8,507 nt of DNA from Candidatus Omnitrophota bacterium (lineage in GTDB: Bacteria > Omnitrophota > Gorgyraeia > JACOVV01), in contig JACOVV010000061.1 in assembly GCA_016177145.1 (NCBI GenBank), positions 1 to 8,507 on the forward strand, read 5' to 3'. Positions within the stretch are counted from its first letter, which is position 1; every line of letters begins with the position of its first letter. The position numbers were made by a program, and so were the translations under genes. Of this stretch, positions 1-5,559 are shown one piece after another. The notes beneath the pieces were generated by a model. That model was given only the letters and a program-made list of their open reading frames with translations, had not been told where the DNA came from and searched no databases.

Positions 1-409
1 GATTATTAGTCCCCATGCTCTTACTTAAAATATCCTTGATCCCCGCAGCAACGCAGATAGCGCGGACCGGCCCCCCGGCAATGACCCCCGTGCCGGGATA
101 AGCTGGTTTTAGCAAAACCCTCCCGGCGCCAAAATGTCCTATTACTTCATGAGGTATCGTTTGTCCCTTCATGGGAACTGCCACTAGGTTTCTCTTGGCC
201 TGCGTGATGGCCTTCCGGATAGCATCGGCAACCTCGTTCGCCTGTCCCAGTGAGTATCCTACTTTACCTTTGCCGTCTCCAAGTATGACCAAAGCGTTAA
301 ACGACAAATGTTTTCCCCCTTTAACCACTTTCGCCACTCGGCTGATCTGAATGACTTTTTCAATGTATTCGCTTTGCTGTGATTGATGCGTTCTTGTAAA
401 TCCGCTCAA
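1..409 (-). CDS. rpsE: 30S ribosomal protein S5, 5' part (C-terminus off the window)
   Basis: S5 helps form the 30S accuracy centre and mRNA entry region. The frame was translated by hand from the minus strand. It gives about 136 residues with the family landmarks in order: [19 protein letters not shown] near the N-terminus (S5 double-stranded-RNA-binding-like domain), [13 protein letters not shown], a [10 protein letters not shown] helix, then [12 protein letters not shown] and the start of the C-terminal domain ([15 protein letters not shown]). The remaining C-terminal residues lie beyond base 1. No ATG fits the N-terminus. The best start is TTG at 409-407, overlapping the rplR stop TGA by two bases, with a strong GGGAGGG 8 nt upstream. 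Identity is certain from the motifs and gene order; the TTG start is an inference from the SD and the S5 N-terminal length. Confidence 0.95.
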   Translation of the reverse strand, partial: MSGFTRTHQSQQSEYIEKVIQISRVAKVVKGGKHLSFNALVILGDGKGKVGYSLGQANEVADAIRKAITQAKRNLVAVPMKGQTIPHEVIGHFGAGRVLLKPAYPGTGVIAGGPVRAICVAAGIKDILSKSMGTNN

Positions 410-771
410 AACTGTAACCCTCCCTCTCTTGCCGCTTCCGCCAGCGCTTTCACCCTGCCATGATAAAAGTAGCCGCTGCGATCAAAGACAATTTCCTTGA
501 ATCCATTTGAGAGCGCTTGTCCCGCCAATAGCTTACCCAGTGTTTTAGCCGCTTCGACGTTGCCCCCGTAACGAATTTGTTTTCGGAGAGCCGAGTCTCC
601 CGTGGAACAGCTTAAAACTACTTTGCCTGACGAGTCATCGATCAATTGAACAGTGGTATGCTTGTGGCTCCTGAAAACGCTCAAGCGAGGACGATCAGCC
701 GTTCCAATGACCTTCTTTCTCGTCCGCTCATGCCGGCCTTTTCTTCTCAAGACTCTAATAGATGTTTGCAT
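406..771 (-). CDS. rplR: 50S ribosomal protein L18
   Basis: L18 binds 5S rRNA together with L5 and anchors it in the central protuberance of the 50S subunit. The 121-residue product has the normal family length. It starts with a basic RNA-binding tail ([12 protein letters not shown], about 9-20) followed by [16 protein letters not shown] (about 23-38), the diagnostic L18 segment, and ends in [29 protein letters not shown] family sequence (about 97-121). The ATG at 771 follows the rplF stop by 8 nt. Its SD is weak (GTGAGAT, partly the end of rplF), so translation may depend on ribosomes arriving from rplF. The stop TGA overlaps the proposed TTG start of rpsE, suggesting coupling on that side too. 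Nothing is missing or unusual in the protein. Confidence 0.98.
   Translation of the reverse strand: MQTSIRVLRRKGRHERTRKKVIGTADRPRLSVFRSHKHTTVQLIDDSSGKVVLSCSTGDSALRKQIRYGGNVEAAKTLGKLLAGQALSNGFKEIVFDRSGYFYHGRVKALAEAAREGGLQF
418..424 (-). promoter_or_regulatory. Shine-Dalgarno of rpsE, supports a TTG start
   Basis: GGGAGGG on the minus strand lies inside the last codons of rplR, 8 nt before TTG at 409-407. In the rpsE frame there is no ATG or GTG near this SD, and the upstream frame reads through rplR coding sequence without an S5-like N-terminus. The SD therefore decides the start. Confidence 0.75.
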
Positions 772-779
772 TTTTTATC

Positions 780-1334
780 TCACGCAGCTGTTTTAGCGAC
801 TGATTTACCCGCTTTACGGCGGACCTTTTCACCCGCGTATCGAATCCCTTTTCCTTTATAAGGCTCCGGCGGAAACACCGCCCGGATCATGGCCGCGAAC
901 TGACCTACCTTCGCTTTGTCAGCCCCTTTGACCAGAACCTGTGTAGGCTTGGGCGTTTCCACGGTAATCCCGTCAGGTATAGCCAACTCCACCGGATGGG
1001 TAAACCCAACCACCAGCGTTAACTGTTTTCCCTGAACCTGAGCCCTGAAACCAATTCCTTCGATTTCCAACCCCTTCTCGAATCCCTGCGCGGCTCCGAG
1101 GACCATATTGTGGATCATGCTTCGGACTAATCCGTGCAGAGCTCTCTGTTCTTTGGAATCATTCGATCTCTGCACGACGATCTTTTTATCTTCTCCGCGC
1201 ACTTCAACTTTGACACCGGCAGGAATCTCAAAATTCAGCTTCCCTTTGGGCCCCTCGACCAGAAATTGGTTCTGTTTTACTTGAACCTGTATTTTCTCCG
1301 GAATCACTACGGGCAATTTGCCTATTCGCGACAT
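780..1334 (-). CDS. rplF: 50S ribosomal protein L6
   Basis: L6 lies near the sarcin-ricin loop and the factor-binding side of the 50S. The product is 184 residues, the usual length, with the two tandem L6 domains. The N-terminus MSRIGKLPVVIPE and the C-terminal signature PPEPYKGKGIRYAGE followed by VRRKAGKS are classic. A longer frame opens at a GTG at 1370 inside rpsH, but the internal ATG at 1334 matches the family N-terminus exactly and has GGTGAGG 5 nt upstream. The longer start would add 12 unlikely residues and lacks such support. The SD contains the rpsH stop TGA, so rpsH and rplF are separated by 7 nt and probably translated in sequence. The C-terminal tail (AGKSVAKTAA) is a short basic tail, as in many bacteria. 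Confidence 0.97.
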   Translation of the reverse strand: MSRIGKLPVVIPEKIQVQVKQNQFLVEGPKGKLNFEIPAGVKVEVRGEDKKIVVQRSNDSKEQRALHGLVRSMIHNMVLGAAQGFEKGLEIEGIGFRAQVQGKQLTLVVGFTHPVELAIPDGITVETPKPTQVLVKGADKAKVGQFAAMIRAVFPPEPYKGKGIRYAGEKVRRKAGKSVAKTAA

Positions 1335-1339
1335 AAATC

Positions 1340-1346
1340 CCTCACC
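1340..1346 (-). promoter_or_regulatory. Shine-Dalgarno of rplF, decides the ATG at 1334
   Basis: GGTGAGG on the minus strand, 5 nt from ATG at 1334-1332. It embeds the rpsH stop codon TGA (1344-1342). Together with the MSRIGKLPV N-terminus it rejects the longer GTG start at 1370. Confidence 0.8.
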
Positions 1347-1728
1347 AAATGTAGCATAAGATTTCTCCACCGACCTTGGACTCTTGCGCCTGTTTGTTGG
1401 TCATCACGCCCTTTGAAGTTGTTAAAATCGAAGTCCCTAACCCTCCTCGAATTAATGGAAGTCTGTCTTTCGCCCGATAAACCCTCAGCCCCGGTTTGGA
1501 AACTCTCTTGAGGACGGTAATGACCGGCTTCTTATTTTCATAACGGAGATAAACACGAACGCTCCCCATCCCCAGTCCTTTAACCATCCGGTAATTGCGG
1601 ATATAGCCTTCCTGTTTGAGCAATTCCACAATCTTTAGCAACAACTTCGAAGCAAGAACCTCCACTTTTTCTTCCCGGTTCTGGCTGGCTATCTTAATTT
1701 TATTGAGCGCATTCGCAATAGTGTCCAT
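1342..1728 (-). CDS. rpsH: 30S ribosomal protein S8
   Basis: S8 binds helix 21 of 16S rRNA early in 30S assembly, and in Escherichia coli also represses the spc operon by binding its mRNA. The 128-residue product shows the S8 fold: an N-terminal DTIANALNKIKIASQN segment (about 2-17), the KQEGYIRNYR strand, LRYENKKPVITVLKRVSKPGLRVY around the middle, and the C-terminal signature RGGLGTSILTTSKGVMTNKQA ending in GGEILCYIW. The start is slightly shorter than the MxMTDPIADMLTRIRNA type of many bacteria but keeps the equivalent helix. ATG 1728 has AAGGA just upstream. It follows the largest gap of the window (67 nt, with a hairpin). Identity is certain. Confidence 0.98.
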   Translation of the reverse strand: MDTIANALNKIKIASQNREEKVEVLASKLLLKIVELLKQEGYIRNYRMVKGLGMGSVRVYLRYENKKPVITVLKRVSKPGLRVYRAKDRLPLIRGGLGTSILTTSKGVMTNKQAQESKVGGEILCYIW

Positions 1729-1747
1729 TTTTCCTTTTCATCTTTTT

Positions 1748-1791
1748 CTGCTTCGCCTTTCGCCAACTGAGGCGATGGTAAGGCTTCGCAG
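1748..1791 (-). promoter_or_regulatory. Candidate mRNA hairpin in the rpsN-rpsH gap
   Basis: On the minus-strand RNA, CUGC (1791-1788) can pair with GCAG (1751-1748). A symmetric GAA/GAA internal loop follows, then GCC (1784-1782) with GGC (1757-1755), a second internal loop, and an apical stem UCGCC/GGCGA closing a six-base loop UCAGUU. It fills most of the 67-nt gap, ending about 19 nt before the rpsH ATG and leaving the SD single-stranded. There is no U-tract, so it is not a standard terminator. It could be a translational control site, an RNA processing site, or chance. The pairing was traced by eye; no energy was calculated. Confidence 0.4.
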
Positions 1792-1795
1792 GAAT

Positions 1796-1981
1796 TCACC
1801 AGCTTGCTTTAATCACTCCTGGGATTTCGCCCCGGGAAGCCAATTCCCTCAGGCAAATCCGGCAAAGGCCGAATTTGCGGTAGTACGCCCGGGCCCTTCC
1901 GCAAATCTGGCAACGGTTATACCCTCTTACTTTGAATTTCGGTACCCTCTTTTGTTTAATCACCAAACACTGTTTCGCCAT
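1796..1981 (-). CDS. rpsN: 30S ribosomal protein S14, zinc-binding type (type Z)
   Basis: S14 packs beside S3 and S10 in the 30S head. The 61-residue length and the two CxxC pairs (C24-C27 in RCQICGR and C40-C43 in LCRICLREL) identify the short, zinc-binding form, sometimes called rpsZ or S14p type Z, rather than the ~100-residue zinc-free form. The N-terminus [10 protein letters not shown] and C-terminus IPGVIKASW are characteristic. The extra cysteine C5 is outside the zinc site. ATG 1981 lies 13-14 nt after the rplE stop, and that stop (TAG) is part of a TAGGAG SD, although the spacing of 11 nt from GGAG is long. A zinc-free paralog may exist elsewhere in the genome; this window cannot show that. 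Confidence 0.98.
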   Translation of the reverse strand: MAKQCLVIKQKRVPKFKVRGYNRCQICGRARAYYRKFGLCRICLRELASRGEIPGVIKASW

Positions 1982-1995
1982 TTTCCCGCTATCTC

Positions 1996-2586
1996 CTATG
2001 ATTTCCTGAAAGGAATCCCAAAAAGCGTCAATAATTCTTTCGTTTCTTCCTTGTTGCTTGCTGTTGTCGCGATAATGACATCCATCCCTTGGACATTCTG
2101 AACTTTGTCATATTCAATCTCAGGAAAGATAATCTGTTCGTTCAGACCAAACGCATAATTCCCCCGGCCATCGAACGAAGAAAGAGATAATCCCCTGAAA
2201 TCCCGGATCCTCGGCAGAGCAATACTAACGAGCCGATCGAGGAACTCATACATTCGTTTCGAGCGTAAAGTTACTTTACACCCCACTGGATCGCCTTTTC
2301 TAATCTTAAAATTGGAGATCGCTTTCTTGGCGCGAGTCACCACCGGATGCTGCCCTGTGATCAAGGCGAGTTCGCTCACCGCGCTGTCAACCCGTTTGAT
2401 ATCCTGCGCCCCTTCGCCAATCCCCATGTTAACGATAATTTTTTCCAACCGGGGGACTTCCATGACATTGCGATACCCAAACTTCTCCATCATTTTTGGA
2501 ATCATCTGATCCCGGTAGTAGGTTAATAACCGCGGTATTACAGAGACTCCTGATTTCGCCTTAGCAACGGCTGTTTTTTCTGTCAT
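1996..2586 (-). CDS. rplE: 50S ribosomal protein L5
   Basis: L5 binds 5S rRNA with L18 and contacts the P-site tRNA through the central protuberance. The product from ATG 2586 is 196 residues, a little longer than the usual ~180. The family core starts around residue 19 ([20 protein letters not shown]) and includes [72 protein letters not shown] and a MDVIIATTA strand near the end. A longer frame starts with TTG at 2613, inside rplX, without an SD. ATG 2586, five nt after the rplX stop, is more likely, although its own SD is also weak (GTTGGG). Residues 1-18 ([18 protein letters not shown]) are an alanine- and lysine-bearing extension not aligned with typical L5. Translation is probably coupled to rplX. 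Confidence 0.96.
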   Translation of the reverse strand: MTEKTAVAKAKSGVSVIPRLLTYYRDQMIPKMMEKFGYRNVMEVPRLEKIIVNMGIGEGAQDIKRVDSAVSELALITGQHPVVTRAKKAISNFKIRKGDPVGCKVTLRSKRMYEFLDRLVSIALPRIRDFRGLSLSSFDGRGNYAFGLNEQIIFPEIEYDKVQNVQGMDVIIATTASNKEETKELLTLFGIPFRKS

Positions 2587-2591
2587 TGACT

Positions 2592-2909
2592 TTACCCAAC
2601 CACTTCCCGACAAGATTTACAGATTCTGACTCTGGAACCGTCTTTTAAAACCTGAATCCCTGTCTTGCTCGATTTTTTACATTGAGGACAGACCAGCATT
2701 AAGTTGGAGATATGGATGGCGCTCTCCTGTTGAAGAATCCCGCCCGGCTGGTCCTGGCTTTTGCGGCGGTGGTGTTTTTTCACGAAATTGATCCCTTGAA
2801 CCAGAGCCCGTCCCTTCTCTCTGAAGATTTGGATCACTTTGCCGCTTTTCCCGCTGTCTTTTCCGCTTAAAACCTGTACCGTGTCATCCCTACGGATATG
2901 CAATCTCAT
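2592..2909 (-). CDS. rplX: 50S ribosomal protein L24 with C-terminal four-cysteine ribbon
   Basis: L24 is an assembly initiator that binds 23S rRNA domain I near the tunnel exit. The 105-residue product has the KOW motif at the N-terminus ([19 protein letters not shown], about 8-26) and the [11 protein letters not shown] segment (about 41-51). The C-terminal part carries two CxxC pairs, C74/C77 (CPQC) and C97/C100 (CKSC), an arrangement that would bind zinc as a ribbon, as in the cysteine-containing L24 forms of many bacteria. The start [11 protein letters not shown] fits the family. A good SD (GGAGG at 2928-2924) overlaps the last codons of rplN but is 14 nt from the ATG, unusually far. The gap after rplN is 6 nt. 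Confidence 0.97.
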   Translation of the reverse strand: MRLHIRRDDTVQVLSGKDSGKSGKVIQIFREKGRALVQGINFVKKHHRRKSQDQPGGILQQESAIHISNLMLVCPQCKKSSKTGIQVLKDGSRVRICKSCREVVG

Positions 2910-2915
2910 GTCGGT

Positions 2916-3284
2916 TTATATAACCTCCGGCGCTAATGAAATAATTTTTGTGAAATTTTTGTCACGCAGTTCTCGAGCAACCGGCCCGAAAATGCGCGTC
3001 CCCCGAGGGTTTTTTTGATTGTCAATCAACACAACGGCGTTAGTGCTGAACCGGATGTAGGAACCGTCTTGGCGCCGAACGGCACGCCGACTCCGAACAA
3101 TGACCCCTTGAGCCATTTCTCCCTTTTTAACCGTAGCATCCGGCGCCGATTCTTTAATATTGACGGTCACGACATCGCCGATTTCCGCGAATAACGTGTT
3201 CGCCCGATGCAGCACCTTAATACAGGAAGCCACTTTAGCCCCGGTATTATCGGTCACATCCAAGCGGGTTTTCATCGGGATCAT
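2916..3284 (-). CDS. rplN: 50S ribosomal protein L14
   Basis: L14 sits at the subunit interface next to L19, forms intersubunit bridges, and is the site where the silencing factor RsfS binds in other bacteria. The 122-residue length is exactly that of the family. Landmarks are [17 protein letters not shown] at the N-terminus, [20 protein letters not shown] (about 37-56), [19 protein letters not shown] (about 71-89) and the C-terminal [32 protein letters not shown] end. The ATG at 3284 forms an ATGA overlap with the rpsQ stop, and AGGAG lies 8 nt upstream inside rpsQ, so start choice is firm. Nothing is unusual. Confidence 0.99.
   Translation of the reverse strand: MIPMKTRLDVTDNTGAKVASCIKVLHRANTLFAEIGDVVTVNIKESAPDATVKKGEMAQGVIVRSRRAVRRQDGSYIRFSTNAVVLIDNQKNPRGTRIFGPVARELRDKNFTKIISLAPEVI
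2924..2928 (-). promoter_or_regulatory. Distant Shine-Dalgarno of rplX
   Basis: GGAGG on the minus strand lies in the last sense codons of rplN. Fourteen bases separate it from the rplX ATG (2909-2907). There is no closer purine-rich element, so this is the only visible SD. Confidence 0.5.
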
Positions 3285-3556
3285 ACAGCGTTCTCCTGCT
3301 TCTGTTTTGAGACAACCTGCACAACCTTCCAGCGTTTCTCCTTCGACAAAGGACGTGTCTCTACAATACGAACTACGTCGCCTGTTTTGGCCCGTGACTC
3401 CTCATCGTGAACCTTGTAATTCGTCAAATGGCGAACCACCTTCTCATAGACAGGATGGCGGGCTAATCGAATCGTCTGAACGATTACCGTTTTGGTCATC
3501 TTGTCGCTGATCACTTTCCCTATCAATTCTTTACGCCGTTTTTGTTGAGGATCCAT
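3281..3556 (-). CDS. rpsQ: 30S ribosomal protein S17
   Basis: S17 is an early-binding OB-fold protein of the 30S body. The product is 91 residues. The core ELIGKVISDKMTKTVIVQTIRLARHPVYEKVVRH (about 10-43), then NYKVHDEESRAKTGDVVRIVETRPLSKEKRW, is unmistakable S17. The start at ATG 3556 gives a 9-residue basic leader (MDPQQKRRK), and AAGGA lies about 8 nt upstream. This start lies inside rpmC, so the two genes overlap by 26 nt in different frames. A shorter start, for example the TTG at Leu11, would remove the first strand of the OB fold and is less likely. The stop overlaps rplN as ATGA. Confidence 0.97.
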   Translation of the reverse strand: MDPQQKRRKELIGKVISDKMTKTVIVQTIRLARHPVYEKVVRHLTNYKVHDEESRAKTGDVVRIVETRPLSKEKRWKVVQVVSKQKQENAV

Positions 3557-3755
3557 CCCGCGTTTCCTTTTCTTTTAAAATAGTTAGTATCTTCGCTATC
3601 TCGATTTTCTTCTCTTTGAATTGATGCGGTTTTTCGATTTTCCCGGTAGAAGCGGCTAATCGAAGTTCATACAGCTCCTTTTTAAGGATACCCGTTCTCT
3701 CTTTCAATTCTTCAGTTGATTTATTGCGCAACTCGTGAATCTTTAAGATCGCCAT
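3531..3755 (-). CDS. rpmC: 50S ribosomal protein L29
   Basis: L29 is a small two-helix protein beside L23 at the tunnel exit, part of the docking platform for nascent-chain factors. The 74-residue product has the typical LHELRNKSTEEL-like opening (KIHELRNKSTEELKERTGILKK, about 5-26), ELRLAASTGKIEKPHQFKEKK (about 30-50) and a second helix EIAKILTILKEKE. It is a few residues longer than the common ~65. The extra hydrophilic tail (TRDGSSTKTA) is encoded in the same DNA as the start of rpsQ, so its sequence is partly constrained by the overlap. ATG 3755 follows rplP by 3 nt, with AGGA about 8 nt upstream. Confidence 0.97.
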   Translation of the reverse strand: MAILKIHELRNKSTEELKERTGILKKELYELRLAASTGKIEKPHQFKEKKIEIAKILTILKEKETRDGSSTKTA

Positions 3756-3758
3756 ATT

Positions 3759-4184
3759 CTAAATCCTATGTTGGTGATGCCGTGACACAAAACGGGTTTT
3801 TAAAGGCAGTTTATGCGCCGCAAGCCGCATCGCTTCCTTGGCCACTGTTTCAGGAACTCCTTCAATTTCAAACAACATCCTTCCCCGCTGGATGACGCTC
3901 ACCCAATGGTCAACCGCTCCTTTTCCTTTTCCCATTCGTGTTTCGGCCGGTTTTTTGGTGACCGCTTTGTCGGGGAACACACGCAACCACACTCTTCCCC
4001 CGCGTTGAAGGTGGCGAGTTAACGCGACTCGCGCCGCCTCGATCTGGATATTCGTCAGCCACACATTCTCTAACGCCTGAAGCCCGTATTCGCCGAAAGC
4101 GACGGTTGCGCCACGGTAAGCAGTCCCCTTGCGCCTTCCCCGCTGGTTTTTCCGATATTTGACTCGAGCCGGCATTAAGGCCAT
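3759..4184 (-). CDS. rplP: 50S ribosomal protein L16
   Basis: L16 organises the aminoacyl-tRNA accommodation corridor and is a late 50S assembly protein. The 141-residue product shows [17 protein letters not shown] (residues 4-20), [37 protein letters not shown], then [38 protein letters not shown], all diagnostic of L16. Two ATGs compete: 4184 (MALMPAR) with GAAGGTG 5 nt upstream, and 4175 (MPAR), which would form a TAATG junction with the rpsC stop but has no SD. The first was chosen. It overlaps rpsC by 10 nt, so translation is likely coupled. The tail ends in RHHQHRI. Confidence 0.97.
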   Translation of the reverse strand: MALMPARVKYRKNQRGRRKGTAYRGATVAFGEYGLQALENVWLTNIQIEAARVALTRHLQRGGRVWLRVFPDKAVTKKPAETRMGKGKGAVDHWVSVIQRGRMLFEIEGVPETVAKEAMRLAAHKLPLKTRFVSRHHQHRI

Positions 4185-4897
4185 GGTGACACCTTCGCTC
4201 CCACAGCCACCGCTGCCGTTGCCTGTTGAACCACGGTCGTCCCTGTATTCATCATTTGCTTCTCAGGAGGAAGTATTTCTCCTCGATAGATCCAGACTTT
4301 GACGCCGATCAAACCATAAGTTGTCTTCGCTTCCGCGAATCCATAGTCAATATCGGCCCGCAACGTGTGCAGGGGAACTTTACCTTCCAGATATTTCTCG
4401 CGTCTTGCCATTTCCGCGCCGCCAAGGCGCCCTGAGCATATAATTTTGATCCCGCCCGCGCCGGCCATCATGGTCTGCGATACCGCTTTTTTCATGGCCC
4501 TCCGGAAGGCAATCCGTTTTTCCAGCTGGAACGCCACGTTCTCCGCGACCAGCTGCCCTTCCAAGCCAGGATTCTTGATTTCTTTGACATCGATCATCAC
4601 TTCTTTATTCTTTGTAATCCGCTGCAATTCCTCGCGAAGCCGGTCGATATCGGCTCCTTTACGGCCAATAATCACGCCGGGTTTTGCCGTGTGAATTTCA
4701 ATGCGGACTTTCCCTGCCGCTCTTTTAATGATGGTTTGGGAAATGCTGGCGGCGCTGTATTGCTCTTTGATAAATTTTCTTATTTGATAGTCCTCGTACA
4801 CCCAGCCCGCGTAATCTTTTTTTCCGGCGAACCACTGGGAACGCCACGTTTTAATAATTCCTACCCTAAAAAGAAAAGGATGAGACTTTTGCCCCAC
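4175..4897 (-). CDS. rpsC: 30S ribosomal protein S3 (GTG start)
   Basis: S3 lies on the solvent side of the 30S head at the mRNA entry tunnel, where with S4 and S5 it contributes to helicase activity. The 240-residue product contains a type-2 KH domain with the loop IIGRKG (about 76-81) and the C-terminal S3 domain ([49 protein letters not shown] family sequence, about 155-203). The start codon is GTG, forming TAGTG with the rplV stop; GGAGGG lies 7 nt upstream. The N-terminus is [12 protein letters not shown] where most bacteria have GQKxxPxGFRLG, so the conserved glycine before FR is leucine here. The C-terminal tail after residue ~210 is low in charge and not conserved. Confidence 0.98.
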   Translation of the reverse strand: MGQKSHPFLFRVGIIKTWRSQWFAGKKDYAGWVYEDYQIRKFIKEQYSAASISQTIIKRAAGKVRIEIHTAKPGVIIGRKGADIDRLREELQRITKNKEVMIDVKEIKNPGLEGQLVAENVAFQLEKRIAFRRAMKKAVSQTMMAGAGGIKIICSGRLGGAEMARREKYLEGKVPLHTLRADIDYGFAEAKTTYGLIGVKVWIYRGEILPPEKQMMNTGTTVVQQATAAVAVGAKVSPWP

Positions 4898-5244
4898 TAG
4901 AGAACCCTCCGTCCTTGTTGGAGAACAACTTTAAAATGAGTCGTCCTCTTTAAAATGGGCATGGCCCTTCCCATAGTACCCGCGCGAAATCGTTTCATCA
5001 TGGGCCCCTGATCCGCTTGAATATCGGCCACCACCAACTGCCGCGGCGTTATTTCCCGCGTCTGTTGTTGAGCATTGCTCAAGGCGGATTCGAGTAATTT
5101 CCTCACCGGAACGGAAGACCGTTTCTGGAGATTAGCCAAGATGGCTAACGCTTCATCCAGACGTTTGCCTCTGATAAGGTTAATCACCTGTCTCGCTTTC
5201 AGAGGAGCTACCCGAATATATCTTGCTTCCGCCTTCGCTACCAT
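4897..5244 (-). CDS. rplV: 50S ribosomal protein L22
   Basis: L22 contacts all six domains of 23S rRNA, and its beta-hairpin lines the peptide exit tunnel. The 115-residue product has ARYIRVAPLKARQVINLIRGK near the N-terminus, VRKLLESALSNAQ in the middle, and the hairpin GPMMKRFRAGTMGRAMPILKRTTHF (about 79-103). The tip reads RFR-AGT-MGRA where E. coli and Bacillus subtilis have a PRA-containing tip (for example FRPRAMGRA), a local change in the tunnel constriction region. ATG 5244 has AGAGGCG upstream and follows rpsS after a 30-nt A-rich gap. The stop TAG shares its last base with the rpsC GTG start. The C-terminus (QQGRRVL) is slightly unusual. Confidence 0.97.
   Translation of the reverse strand: MVAKAEARYIRVAPLKARQVINLIRGKRLDEALAILANLQKRSSVPVRKLLESALSNAQQQTREITPRQLVVADIQADQGPMMKRFRAGTMGRAMPILKRTTHFKVVLQQGRRVL
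4905..4910 (-). promoter_or_regulatory. Shine-Dalgarno of rpsC, supports a GTG start
   Basis: GGAGGG on the minus strand, 7 nt before GTG at 4897-4895, lies in the last codons of rplV. The GTG directly precedes the universal GQK residues of S3, so the start is secure although not ATG. Confidence 0.85.
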
Positions 5245-5274
5245 ATCGCCTCTTTCATTTATTTTTTCTTTTGT

Positions 5275-5559
5275 TTACGTCTTAGCCGCGGACCGCTCTG
5301 TATGAGATCCGTGTTTTCGGAAAATGCGGCTGGGCGCGAATTCTCCCAATTTGTGCCCTACCATATTTTCCGTCACGAAAACAGGCAAAAAAGTCTTGCC
5401 GTTATGCACCGAAAATGTCAATCCAACAAACTCCGGAATAATCGTTGACCGCCGAGACCAAGTCTTAATGGGTTTGCGATCGCCGGTTTTTTTAGAGACC
5501 TGCGCTTTTTCCGTTAAATGATCGTCAACAAAAGGGCCTTTCGTCAGTGAACGCGCCAT
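5275..5559 (-). CDS. rpsS: 30S ribosomal protein S19
   Basis: S19 sits at the top of the 30S head, contacts the A-site tRNA and forms bridges with L5. The 94-residue product begins [15 protein letters not shown], continues with [25 protein letters not shown] and shows the invariant [19 protein letters not shown] motif near the C-terminus. Length and motifs are typical. The ATG at 5559 immediately follows the rplB stop (TAAATG, no gap), and TAGGAG lies 5 nt upstream of it inside rplB. Start choice is firm. Confidence 0.99.
   Translation of the reverse strand: MARSLTKGPFVDDHLTEKAQVSKKTGDRKPIKTWSRRSTIIPEFVGLTFSVHNGKTFLPVFVTENMVGHKLGEFAPSRIFRKHGSHTERSAAKT

Noticed and set aside
1335..1370. A longer rplF starting at GTG 1370
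   Set aside because: The ATG at 1334 matches the universal MSRIGKLP N-terminus and has a well-spaced SD; the longer form does not.
1748..1791. The rpsN-rpsH hairpin as a transcription terminator
   Set aside because: There is no U-tract after it on the minus-strand RNA, and essential genes follow directly. It is kept only as a candidate control site.
1616..2101. A 161-codon plus-strand frame across rpsH, the hairpin gap, rpsN and part of rplE
   Set aside because: It is opposite firmly identified genes and has no family-like sequence. The proline- and phenylalanine-rich translation is typical of antisense shadows.
2535..2560. An AGGAG inside rplE, followed 8 nt later by an in-frame ATA that could be read as a rare start
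   Set aside because: ATA is a very rare initiator and the upstream ATG 2586 is adequate. The AGGAG is probably chance within coding sequence (encoding Gly-Val).
2587..2613. A longer rplE starting at TTG 2613, inside rplX
   Set aside because: There is no SD before it, it overlaps rplX, and its extra nine residues do not resemble L5. ATG 2586 is preferred.
5245..5274. A 30-nt A-rich gap before rplV with an upstream ATG
   Set aside because: The ATG is out of frame with L22 and opens no plausible peptide. No promoter elements or stem are visible; it is an ordinary leader with an SD.
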